A stretch of DNA of 64,000 nt from Barnesiella sp. An55 (lineage in GTDB: Bacteria > Bacteroidota > Bacteroidia > Bacteroidales > Barnesiellaceae): the NCBI RefSeq assembly GCF_002161555.1, contig NZ_NFHZ01000003.1:124001-188000 (forward strand). The letters run 5' to 3'. The position numbers and the translations under genes were made by a program. Shown here piece after piece: positions 55,101 to 63,506 of this stretch; position 1 is the stretch's first letter, and every line of letters starts with the position of its first letter. The notes under the pieces were generated by a model, which was given only the letters and a program-made list of their open reading frames with translations, was not told the origin of the DNA and did not search any database.

Positions 55101-56834
55101 ATGAAAAAATACCGATACATAGGGCTGTTGTGCCTGGCAGGGTGTGTCGCCTTGAGCGGATGTGCCGTGCACAGGAGTACAGTCGCCGACGAGCTCTCGG
55201 CCGGCGAGCGCCAGAAGTTTGAATATTTCTATTTGGAAGCCGAGCGGCAAAAGGCTCTTGGCCACAACGATGCCGCCTTCGACCTCATGAGTCGGGCTGC
55301 CGAAATAGATACGACCAGTGCTGCCGCCCGTTTCTTTCTGGCTCCCTATTACCTGCAACTGGGCCTCTATGATCAGGCGCGTAACGATTTGCGCTATGCG
55401 GCCGAGGAGTATCCCGACAACTATTGGTACAACGTGGTGTATGCCAACTTCTCGCAACGGAGCGGGCAGCACGACGAGGCGATAAGGATATGGTCGCGAC
55501 TGCTCAAGAAGAACCCCGACAAGGGCGAAATCAACTCGGCCCTAGCCGAAGCCTATACGGCCAAGGGCGACTTGAAGTCGGCCATTGCCTGCTACGACAG
55601 TCTGGAATCGTCGATGGGTATGATGGAGCCCATCACCATCGAGAAGTTGAGGCTCTACGGGTACATGGGCGACAAGGAGGCCATGGTTTCCGAAGCCGAG
55701 AAGTTGCAGCACACCTTCCCACAGAATACCGACTACATGCGGCTGCTGGGCGATATCTATTTGGAGGCCGGGCGCGACTCGGCGGCCTTGTCGATGTATG
55801 ACCGGGCCCTGTCGCTGGAGCCCGAAAACGGGTATGTCTATCTCTCGAAGGCCGGCTATTACGAGAAGAAGGGCGACTCCATCGCCTACAACAACGAAAT
55901 ACGCAACGCCCTGTTGAACCGTCATGTCGATGTAGATACGAAATTGAATATCTTCAGAACCTATATCGTGGATCTCATGAAGAAGAACAAGGAGCTGAAC
56001 CGGGTCGATTCGCTCTTTGTCGAGATGCTCGAACAGTATCCGCAGGAGGAGCCTGTACACAGCCTTTACGGCATGTATCTGTCGAGCCGCAAGGAGTTCT
56101 CACGGGCCGAGGAGCAGTATGCCATTGCCACCGACCTGGAACCCACCAATCCCGACAACTGGCTGCAACTGATAGGGCTCTATCTTTATCAGGAGAAGTA
56201 CCCCGATGTGATACGGGTGGGCAAGCGAGCCATACAGTATGTGCCCGACCAAAAGGATATCTACATGTATGTGGCGGTGGCCAGTGCGCAAACCAAGAGC
56301 TATGCCGAGGCCCTCGAGATGCTCGAGACGGGGCTTACTTATGTTGATGAGGGCGACAACGGCACGAAGTCGTTCTTCTATGGGCAGATGGGCGATGTCT
56401 ATCACTCGTCGGGCAACCGCGAGAAAGCCTATGAAATGTATGACCTGGCGCTGTCGTACAACGCCTCGAACATACCGGTACTCAACAATTACAGTTACTT
56501 CCTGGCGCTCGACGGGAGCGACCTCGACAAGGCCGAGCGCATGAGTGCCCAGACGGTGAAGGCCGAGCCCGACAACGCTACCTATCTCGATACCTATGCC
56601 TGGATTTTCTTCAAGAAGGGCGACTATTCGCTGGCGCGCCTCTACATGAAGAATGCCATCGACAAGAGTCCCGAGCCCAGTGCCGAACTGTTTGAGCACT
56701 ATGGCGACATACTCTATATGCTGGGTGAGGTCGATGAGGCGGTAGAGTACTGGCAAAAGGCACTCGATTTGGGGAGCGAGTCGGCCGATGTGTTGAAAGA
56801 GAAAATCAAGCAAAAGAAATATATTGAGCAATGA
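55101..56834 (+). CDS. TPR-repeat lipoprotein
   Basis: 577 residues from the ATG at 55101, which starts the lipoprotein signal MKKYRYIGLLCLAGCVALSGC; an ATG five codons earlier is possible. The lipidated cysteine is in LSGC. The rest is nearly all tetratricopeptide repeats with the W/L/G/Y/A/F/A/P pattern (for example YDRALSLEPENGYVYLSKAGYY and AEEQYAIATDLEPTNPDNWLQ), perhaps twelve of them. An outer-membrane or periplasmic scaffold, similar in layout to PilF/BamD-type proteins but much longer. The stop overlaps the next ATG by 4 bases. Confidence 0.85.
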   Translation: MKKYRYIGLLCLAGCVALSGCAVHRSTVADELSAGERQKFEYFYLEAERQKALGHNDAAFDLMSRAAEIDTTSAAARFFLAPYYLQLGLYDQARNDLRYAAEEYPDNYWYNVVYANFSQRSGQHDEAIRIWSRLLKKNPDKGEINSALAEAYTAKGDLKSAIACYDSLESSMGMMEPITIEKLRLYGYMGDKEAMVSEAEKLQHTFPQNTDYMRLLGDIYLEAGRDSAALSMYDRALSLEPENGYVYLSKAGYYEKKGDSIAYNNEIRNALLNRHVDVDTKLNIFRTYIVDLMKKNKELNRVDSLFVEMLEQYPQEEPVHSLYGMYLSSRKEFSRAEEQYAIATDLEPTNPDNWLQLIGLYLYQEKYPDVIRVGKRAIQYVPDQKDIYMYVAVASAQTKSYAEALEMLETGLTYVDEGDNGTKSFFYGQMGDVYHSSGNREKAYEMYDLALSYNASNIPVLNNYSYFLALDGSDLDKAERMSAQTVKAEPDNATYLDTYAWIFFKKGDYSLARLYMKNAIDKSPEPSAELFEHYGDILYMLGEVDEAVEYWQKALDLGSESADVLKEKIKQKKYIEQ

Positions 56835-57661
56835 AACAGATCTATATAGCACTCGGTATCGTGCTGTTGTCGATATTGGCCGGTTGTAAAGGGGGAAAGG
56901 AACTGGCTACCACGCAGCCGGTGTCGCAGGAGGTGCGGAATGATTTCGAAAATCTTGTGGCATCGTATCCCCAATGGACGACCTTCTCGTCGAAGGGGTC
57001 GGCCGATATAGCTTTGGGCAAGGGCGGTTCGATGAGTGCCAATACCCAGGTGCGCATGGTGCGCGGCGAGTCGTTGCAAATCTCGGTACGCATATTCCTG
57101 GGTATCGAGGTGGCCCGTCTCTACATGACGCGCGACAGCCTCTTCTTGATTGATAAGATGCAGCGCCGCTACATGGCCGAGTCGCTCTCGTCGATTGGCG
57201 AGCGGCTCTCCCAAACCATTGCACTGCCCACGGTGCAGGATGCCTTGCTGGGGCGTATCTTTCTCTTGAACAACCCGTCGGCCGAGTATGGCATAGCCGA
57301 TTTCGAAGTAGTCGAGTCGGGGTCGTCGCGCTGGTCGTTGTTGCCCCGGCGGCAGGATGCCCGGTTTGGTTACCGGTTCGACCTGAACGGCACGAAGTTG
57401 CTCTCGACCAAGGTGAGTTCGGCCGATGGCAGCAAGTCGGTCGTGTGCCACTATACCGACTTTGTGAAGCAGGGCACGAGCAACAATTTCCCCACGAGCA
57501 TGCAGTTGTCGCTCAAGGGGTTGAGTATGCCGCTTTCGCTCAATCTGCACTATGATGCCTCGTCGGTAGCCTGGAACGGGAACCTGAGTCTGGAGAAACC
57601 CGATTTGTCAAGATATACGCGCGTTACGGCAGCGCAATTGTTAAAGGAGTTGTCGATATGA
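56831..57661 (+). CDS. DUF4292 lipoprotein
   Basis: 276 residues. The lipobox ILAGC gives the lipidated cysteine at about C19. The rest is beta-rich (SFSSKGSADIALGKG-like start, LQISVRIFLGIEVARLYMTRDSLFLIDKMQRRYM, LSLNLHYDAS) and matches DUF4292, a Bacteroidetes family with a LolA/LolB-like look: the RLYMTRDSLFLID stretch is the usual lipid-carrier strand pattern. It sits between the TPR lipoprotein gene and the EnvC-like gene, overlapping both by 4 bases, so the three are strictly co-translated. Role in envelope assembly is inference. Confidence 0.82.
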   Translation: MKQIYIALGIVLLSILAGCKGGKELATTQPVSQEVRNDFENLVASYPQWTTFSSKGSADIALGKGGSMSANTQVRMVRGESLQISVRIFLGIEVARLYMTRDSLFLIDKMQRRYMAESLSSIGERLSQTIALPTVQDALLGRIFLLNNPSAEYGIADFEVVESGSSRWSLLPRRQDARFGYRFDLNGTKLLSTKVSSADGSKSVVCHYTDFVKQGTSNNFPTSMQLSLKGLSMPLSLNLHYDASSVAWNGNLSLEKPDLSRYTRVTAAQLLKELSI

Positions 57662-58902
57662 AAAGGTGGTTAGTCATATTGTGTATAATCGGTTTGGGAG
57701 CTTCGACGGCTCTCTTCTCCCAAACCCTCGAGATGGAGAAGCTGCGCCGCAATCGGGAGCAGACCTTGAAAGAGCTGAACGAAACCAACAAGAAGCTCGA
57801 CAAGACTTTGCGCAGTGCCAAGAGTTCGCTCAACGAGTTGAACAGTATCACGGCCGAGATAAAGCAGCAGCGGGCTCTTATTGCCAAAATCAATAAGGAG
57901 ATTGCCGCAATCAATCGCAAGCAGCGGGCGGTGAAAGATACCATCTATCTGTTGCAGAAGGACCTCACGGCCAAGAAGCTCAGCTATGCCAATGCCGTGA
58001 AGCGCATGGGGCACCGGCGGTCGGAGTATGACGAACTGATGTTTATCTTCTCGGCCTCGTCGTTGAGCCAGTCGTACCGGCGGGCCCGTTACCTGAAGGA
58101 GTATTCGGCCTGGCGCAAGCGTCAGGCTGCCGAGATAGCCGAGCGCAAACAGCAGCTCGAGGAGTTGCAGAAGGAACTGGAAAAGAGTATGGCCGAGAAG
58201 AATGCCGTGCTCAAGGAGCGAAGCGCCGAGGCCGATGTGCTGCAAAAGCAGGAGAGCAGCAAGCGCAACCTGATTGCCGGACTCAAGAAACAGGAGAAAC
58301 AACTCAAGCGCGAGATAGACCGCAAGCGCAAACAGGCCGAGGCCCTCGACCGCAAACTCGAGCAATTGATTGCCGAGGAGGAGCGCAAGTCGTCGGAACG
58401 GGCCAACAAGGCCGACGGGCAAAGCTCGACGGCCAAGCGTTCAAGCAAGGGTTACAAGATGACCAAAGAGGAGTTGGCCTTGTCGGGTAGCTTCGAGAAG
58501 AATAAGGGAAAACTGCCCTTCCCGCTCTCGGGCAGTTACAAGATTGTGGCCCACTTCGGCCGTCAGCAACACCCCGAATTGCGCTATGTGCAGACCGAGA
58601 ACAGCGGTATCGACATAGAGACCACACCGGGCACCAAGGCACGGTCGGTATTCAACGGGGTGGTTTCGCGCATCTTCGTGACGCCGGGCTACAACAGCAC
58701 CATCATCGTGCGTCACGGCAACTACCTCACCATCTATGCCAACTTGAGCGAGGTCTATGTGCGGGCGGGCGAGAAGGTGAAGACAGGTCAGAGTCTGGGT
58801 AAGATTTACTCCGATTCGCAAGACGGCAATCGCACCATCCTCACCTTCCAACTGTGGAAGGAGCGCACGAAACTGAATCCCGAGTTGTGGCTCAATCTCT
58901 AA
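57658..58902 (+). CDS. EnvC-like murein hydrolase activator (degenerate LytM/M23 domain)
   Basis: 414 residues with an N-terminal signal (KRWLVILCIIGLGASTALFSQ). A long coiled coil spans residues about 20-260, a basic linker follows, and a LytM domain fills the last 120 residues. In active LytM enzymes zinc is held by HxxxD and HxH. Here the first becomes NSGID (His to Asn), the HxH becomes ILT, and the catalytic YAHLS histidine is YANLS. The fold is kept but metal binding is not, as in E. coli EnvC and NlpD, which switch on cell-division amidases. ATG overlaps the DUF4292 stop by 4 bases. Confidence 0.9.
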   Translation: MKRWLVILCIIGLGASTALFSQTLEMEKLRRNREQTLKELNETNKKLDKTLRSAKSSLNELNSITAEIKQQRALIAKINKEIAAINRKQRAVKDTIYLLQKDLTAKKLSYANAVKRMGHRRSEYDELMFIFSASSLSQSYRRARYLKEYSAWRKRQAAEIAERKQQLEELQKELEKSMAEKNAVLKERSAEADVLQKQESSKRNLIAGLKKQEKQLKREIDRKRKQAEALDRKLEQLIAEEERKSSERANKADGQSSTAKRSSKGYKMTKEELALSGSFEKNKGKLPFPLSGSYKIVAHFGRQQHPELRYVQTENSGIDIETTPGTKARSVFNGVVSRIFVTPGYNSTIIVRHGNYLTIYANLSEVYVRAGEKVKTGQSLGKIYSDSQDGNRTILTFQLWKERTKLNPELWLNL

Positions 58903-58921
58903 GAAACAAAGGAGGAAGCGC

Positions 58922-59854
58922 ATGGAGATACATCGATACACGACGGCTTATCACCGCGACTGGAACGATTTCGTGAACGAGTCGTCAAACGGCACGTTCC
59001 TCTTCTTGCGGGAGTACATGGAGTATCATGCCGACCGCTTTAGCGACTATTCGCTTCTGGTTTACGAGGGCAACAAACTGCTGGCGTTGCTGCCGGCCAA
59101 CCGGCAGGGCGATGTGCTCTATTCGCACGCCGGCCTCACCTATGGGGGCCTTGTTGTGACTACCCGGAACACGACGGTGCAGGTGCTCGAAATCATGCAG
59201 CTCATTGCCGACTTCCTGCGCAAGGAGCGTTTTGTCAAGTGGGTCTATAAATGTGTGCCTCATATCTATCACCGCTACCCCTCGGAGGCCGATTGCTATG
59301 CCCTTTTCCGCCTCGATGCCCGGTGGGTGGGGTGCAACATTTCGTCGGCCGTTCAGCAAGAGGGTGCGCTGCGTTTCAGGGCCGACCGCCGCAGCCGCAT
59401 CAAGAAGGCCGAGCAGGCCGGCTTGCAGGTGGTCGAGACGACCGACTTTGCGCCATTCTGGGCCATACTCGAGGCCAATCTGCAGGAGCGGTTCCACGTG
59501 AAACCGGTCCATTCGCTGGCCGAAATCGAATTGTTGCACGGCCGTTTTCCCGACCGCATACGCCATTTTGTGACGATGCGCGGCGACGAGGTGCTGGCCG
59601 GTAGTGTCATCTACGACACGGGCGTCGTGGCCCATGCACAATATACCTCGGCTTCGCACGAGGGAAAGAGCTTGGGAGCCCTCGATCTGCTGTATGGCAA
59701 AATCATCGGCGAGGTGTTTGCCCATCGCAAGTGGTTCGATTTTGGACAATCGACCGAAGATATGGGTCACTATCTCAACGAGGGACTCATCACCCAGAAA
59801 GAGGGTTTCGGATGCCGGGCGGTCGCCTACAATATTTACGAGATAAACTTATGA
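58922..59854 (+). CDS. GNAT/FemAB-like acyltransferase
   Basis: 310 residues of the Acetyltransf_6 (FemAB/CelD-like) type, with two tandem GNAT folds. Visible: YSLLVYEGNKLLALLPANR, RFRADRRSRIKKAEQAGLQVV and the C-terminal LGALDLLYGKIIGEVFAHRKWFDFGQSTE, which are typical of the family used in capsule or peptidoglycan amino-acid or acyl transfer. A strong Shine-Dalgarno (GGAGG at 58911-58915) lies 6 bases before the ATG, uncommon in this genome. It lies 4 bases before the flippase gene and opens the surface-glycan cluster. Confidence 0.8.
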   Translation: MEIHRYTTAYHRDWNDFVNESSNGTFLFLREYMEYHADRFSDYSLLVYEGNKLLALLPANRQGDVLYSHAGLTYGGLVVTTRNTTVQVLEIMQLIADFLRKERFVKWVYKCVPHIYHRYPSEADCYALFRLDARWVGCNISSAVQQEGALRFRADRRSRIKKAEQAGLQVVETTDFAPFWAILEANLQERFHVKPVHSLAEIELLHGRFPDRIRHFVTMRGDEVLAGSVIYDTGVVAHAQYTSASHEGKSLGALDLLYGKIIGEVFAHRKWFDFGQSTEDMGHYLNEGLITQKEGFGCRAVAYNIYEINL

Positions 59855-59858
59855 GCAT

Positions 59859-61298
59859 ATGAACGGCGGGGAGGAGAAAAAAAATTACCGCACCATCGTG
59901 AAGGCTATCAGCCTTTTCGGGGGGACACAGGTATTCTCCATTCTCTGCTCGATTGTGAAAACCAAGCTGATAGCCATCTGGCTGGGAGCCGGGGGTGTGG
60001 GTATCATCGGGTTGTACAGCAACACGATCGACATGATATCGGCCTTGACGGGACTGGGGCTTGGGGGTAGTTCGGTGCGCAGCATTTCGCGCGAATACCA
60101 GTCGGGCGATGCCGATCGCTTTGCCCGGGTGGTGACCGTGGTGCGGCGGTGGGTGTGGTTCACGGGGCTGGCCGGAGCCGTGCTGATGCTCTCGTTTGCT
60201 CCGCTGTTGAGTCGCTACACCTTTGGCGATTCGCAGCACATCTGGGGCTTTGTATTTCTGTCGTGCACGCTGCTCTTCAATGCCTTGTCGGAGGGAGAGC
60301 GGGCTATCTTGCAGGGAACGGCCCGACTCAAATCGATGGCCCGCTGCTCGGTCATCGGGTCGGTGGTGGCCCTGCTGGTATCGATACCGCTGTTTTATTT
60401 TTTCCGAATCGAAGGTATTGTTCCCTCGCTGATGTTGCACTCGTCCTCGATCTGGCTTGTGTATGTGTTGTTTGGCGAGAAGATCAAGCGCAAGCAGGTG
60501 TCGATGAGTGCGGGTGAAATCTTTCAACAGGGCAAGGGAATTGCCGCGTTGGGTATCTTCATGACCACGAGCGGTTTTGTGACATCGCTCTTTTCCTATC
60601 TGTTTGTTGCCTGGCTGAACTATCGCAGCGGTACCGACGAGGTGGGTTATTACCAGTCGGGCTATACGCTGGTAATGAAGTATGTGGGGCTGGTTTTCAC
60701 GGCCATGATGATGGAGTATTATCCCCGACTGTCGGGCGTGTGCGAAGACCGGCGATTGCTCTCGGAGCATGTGTCGCAGCAAATCGAGACCTCGTTGCTG
60801 GTACTGGCGCCGTTGGTCTCGCTCTTTATCGTTTTGCAAACGGTGATTATACATGTATTATATACGGCCGACTTTCTGGTAATAGGCGAGTATATCTCGT
60901 GGGCTGCTTTGGGGATGCTGCTGCGCGCCTTCTCGTGGAGTGTGAGTTTCGTCCTGCTGGCCAAGGGTGTGGGCCGTCTTTACCTGATTACCGAAGTCCT
61001 GGCCGACTCGCTCACCTTTGTGCTGAATATCGTGGGATATCTGTTGTGGGGGCTGGCCGGCGTGGGCGTTGCCTATCTGCTGGGCTTCCTCTTCTCGTCG
61101 GTGGGGCTGTATCTGCTCTGTCGGGTCAAGTATGGGCTTGTCATACCGAGGCGGGTGTTTGTACTGTTGACCCTTGGTACGGTGGGGGGTGCAGTCGTGT
61201 TGCTGTTGTTTCACGGGGGCTATGTGGCAGGAGCCTGGGTAGCGACAGCCGTGGTGGTTGCTTTGGCCGGTCTGCAACTGAAGAGACGATTGGCATAG
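59859..61298 (+). CDS. Wzx-type polysaccharide flippase
   Basis: 479 residues with about 12-14 transmembrane helices of the MATE/MOP (polysaccharide biosynthesis) type. The start (ISLFGGTQVFSILCSIVKTKLIAIWLGAGGVGIIGLYSN) is the conserved first-helix pattern of O-antigen flippases, followed by LGLGGSSVRSIS. It moves undecaprenyl-linked oligosaccharide across the inner membrane. It starts 4 bases after the acyltransferase stop and precedes a GT4 gene by about 57 bases. Confidence 0.9.
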   Translation: MNGGEEKKNYRTIVKAISLFGGTQVFSILCSIVKTKLIAIWLGAGGVGIIGLYSNTIDMISALTGLGLGGSSVRSISREYQSGDADRFARVVTVVRRWVWFTGLAGAVLMLSFAPLLSRYTFGDSQHIWGFVFLSCTLLFNALSEGERAILQGTARLKSMARCSVIGSVVALLVSIPLFYFFRIEGIVPSLMLHSSSIWLVYVLFGEKIKRKQVSMSAGEIFQQGKGIAALGIFMTTSGFVTSLFSYLFVAWLNYRSGTDEVGYYQSGYTLVMKYVGLVFTAMMMEYYPRLSGVCEDRRLLSEHVSQQIETSLLVLAPLVSLFIVLQTVIIHVLYTADFLVIGEYISWAALGMLLRAFSWSVSFVLLAKGVGRLYLITEVLADSLTFVLNIVGYLLWGLAGVGVAYLLGFLFSSVGLYLLCRVKYGLVIPRRVFVLLTLGTVGGAVVLLLFHGGYVAGAWVATAVVVALAGLQLKRRLA

Positions 61299-61355
61299 GC
61301 GGTCTAAAGTAGGGGCGAAAATAGATGAGAAAGATAGATAAGGAGAGATAGATTC

Positions 61356-62465
61356 ATGAAGATATTGTTTGTAGGCGATTACAGCAACTACAACCGGGCC
61401 CTGTCGCTGGCGTTGCGGCGGTTGGGACACGAAGTGACGGTGGCCTCCGACGGCTCGCGCTGGATGAATACGGCCCGCGACCTCGATATGTCACGCCCTT
61501 TCAAGAACAAGGTGGGCGGACTGCTGTTGTGGGCCAAACTGAATACCCTGTTGCGCTCGCGGCTGGAGGGGTATGACATCGTACAGATCAATTCGCCCGT
61601 CTTTACCGCCTTGCAGCCCTGCCGGCTGCGTCCGCTCTTTGATCGACTGGTCAAGAAAAACGGCGCCGTCTATCTCACGGCCATGGGTACCGATACCTAC
61701 TATATCGACTTCTGCCTGTCGGGAGCATTGCGGTATAACGAGTGGAGAATAGGCGACCAGCCTTCGCCGCTTGCCCTTGCCCAGCCCGACGAGCTTCGGC
61801 GCTGGCAGGCTCCGGTGCTTACCGATTACACCCGCTATGTGTATGAGCATGTGAAGGGTGTGGTGAGTTGCCTGTATGAATATCACGAGTCGTGTCGTCG
61901 GGTGGTCGAGCCTTCGCGGTTGGCCTATGCCGGCATACCTATCGATACCGACTCCCTGTCGATGGCACACGGCGATGAGGTGCCGTCGCGGGTGAAACTC
62001 TTCCTGGGTGTGCATCGCGACCGCATGATCGAGAAGGGAACCGACCGTATGCTGGCGGCTGCCCGCCGGGTGGTCGAGCGACATCCCCGGGCGTGCGAAC
62101 TGGTCTATGTCGAGAATCGTCTGTATAGCGAGTATATTCAATTGATGAGGTCGTCGCACGTGGTGCTCGACCAACTTTACAGTTATACCCCTGCTACCAA
62201 TGCCCTGCTGGCGATGGCCCAGGGTTTGGTGGTGGTGAGCGGTGCCGAGCCGGAGTATTACGATTTCATCGGGGAGACTGAGAATCGGCCTATTGTCAAT
62301 GCCATTCCCGATGACGAGAAACTGGAGGCACAGCTCGAAGAGATTGTGCTCCACCCCGAGCGTCTGCCCGAGCAGGCGCGCCGCAGCCGCGAGTTTGTGG
62401 TGAAACACAACCGCGACGAGTTGGTGGCCCGACGTTTCCTCGACTTCTGGGCCCGTTGTCGATAA
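61356..62465 (+). CDS. GT4-type glycosyltransferase
   Basis: 369 residues with a GT-B fold. N-terminal Rossmann part MKILFVGDYSNYNRALSLALRRLGHEVTVAS; C-terminal half with the sugar-nucleotide site (LFLGVHRDRMIEKGTDRMLAAARR, VVLDQLYSYTPATNALLAMAQGLVVVSG, where the usual E-x7-E is only partly kept). It adds a sugar to the growing surface glycan; donor and acceptor cannot be told. The stop is 9 bases before the end of the converging GT2 gene. Confidence 0.82.
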   Translation: MKILFVGDYSNYNRALSLALRRLGHEVTVASDGSRWMNTARDLDMSRPFKNKVGGLLLWAKLNTLLRSRLEGYDIVQINSPVFTALQPCRLRPLFDRLVKKNGAVYLTAMGTDTYYIDFCLSGALRYNEWRIGDQPSPLALAQPDELRRWQAPVLTDYTRYVYEHVKGVVSCLYEYHESCRRVVEPSRLAYAGIPIDTDSLSMAHGDEVPSRVKLFLGVHRDRMIEKGTDRMLAAARRVVERHPRACELVYVENRLYSEYIQLMRSSHVVLDQLYSYTPATNALLAMAQGLVVVSGAEPEYYDFIGETENRPIVNAIPDDEKLEAQLEEIVLHPERLPEQARRSREFVVKHNRDELVARRFLDFWARCR

Positions 62466-62474
62466 GCGATTATA

Positions 62475-63497
62475 TCAGATATGTTTTTTTATCCACTCCT
62501 TTCCCCGGGAGAGGAGCAGCAGGGTGCCGTCGGTCAACGGTCTCTTTTTCCATCGCAGGGCAATCTTCATGAGCCTGAAGATGAGCGGCAGGCGGGTAGC
62601 TGTCACAACCATGTCATAGTCCTGCCGGTAAACCTCTTCGATAAATTCCCAGCGCTCTCGGGAGGGGAAGTGCCCCTCGGCCGAGTACAGGGCATAGATC
62701 GACTGGTAGATGAGGTGGGCCCGTTCTTCCAAAATGCAGCGCTCGTATTCCCGGTTGTCGATGCCAAATAACCCGATGAGCTCCTGTCGCAGGGCATAAG
62801 CCTCGCGAGCGTAGGCCGACAGCGCCTTGTAGGGGAGCAGTCGGTGGGTGAGCGAGTCGGTGTCGCGCTGGATATAGTAATAGTCGATGTGGTCGATTAG
62901 CGCTATCGAGCGGCACTGTTTCACATAGTTCAGCACGAACAGGTGGTCTTCACCGTAGGAGTAGCGGGGGTCGAAGTGCAAGAGGTTCTCCTGTATGATG
63001 TCTCGTCGGAAAAGTTTGTTGCAGGGGCCTTTGGTGGTGTTGTGCATTTCGGCTTCGGCAAAGAGATTTCCTTGCTCGGGTTTGCTCCGGGCCGAGCGCG
63101 TGCGGTCGAACCCATAGGACTCTTCCTTTCCCGAGTTGTCGTAAAGCAGCAATATGCCCGCGATGGCCAGGTCGCTCTCGAAGAGGAGGAAGTGGGAGAG
63201 GTAGGTCGGCGACACCCGGTCGTCGGCATCGATAAAGGTGATGTATTCACCCCGGGCCAACGCCAGACCCCGGTTACGGGCTTCCGAAACGCCGGCGTTC
63301 GGCTGGTGCACCACGGCGATGCGTGAATCTTTGGTCGCATATCGGTCGGCAATTTCCCCCGAGGCATCGGTCGATCCGTCGTCAATCAAGAGCAGTTCAA
63401 ACGACGGGAAGTCCTGGCACAGCACGCTGTCGAGACATTCGGGCAAGAACTTCTCGGCATTGTAGATGGGAATGATAATCGAGATGCGTGGTTCCAT
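62475..63497 (-). CDS. GT2-family glycosyltransferase
   Basis: 340 residues with a GT-A fold. N-terminal ISIIIPIYNAEKFLPECLDSVLCQ and LLLIDDGSTDASGEI, the metal-binding DADDR (in FIDADDRVSP), and a C-terminal helical part typical of capsule and LPS enzymes. It transfers a sugar from a nucleotide donor to the glycan repeat. It reads toward the GT4 gene and follows the fucosyltransferase gene by 9 bases in the same direction, so a second operon comes in from the right. Confidence 0.9.
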   Translation of the reverse strand: MEPRISIIIPIYNAEKFLPECLDSVLCQDFPSFELLLIDDGSTDASGEIADRYATKDSRIAVVHQPNAGVSEARNRGLALARGEYITFIDADDRVSPTYLSHFLLFESDLAIAGILLLYDNSGKEESYGFDRTRSARSKPEQGNLFAEAEMHNTTKGPCNKLFRRDIIQENLLHFDPRYSYGEDHLFVLNYVKQCRSIALIDHIDYYYIQRDTDSLTHRLLPYKALSAYAREAYALRQELIGLFGIDNREYERCILEERAHLIYQSIYALYSAEGHFPSRERWEFIEEVYRQDYDMVVTATRLPLIFRLMKIALRWKKRPLTDGTLLLLSRGKEWIKKHI

Positions 63498-63506
63498 GGA
63501 TGTGTG

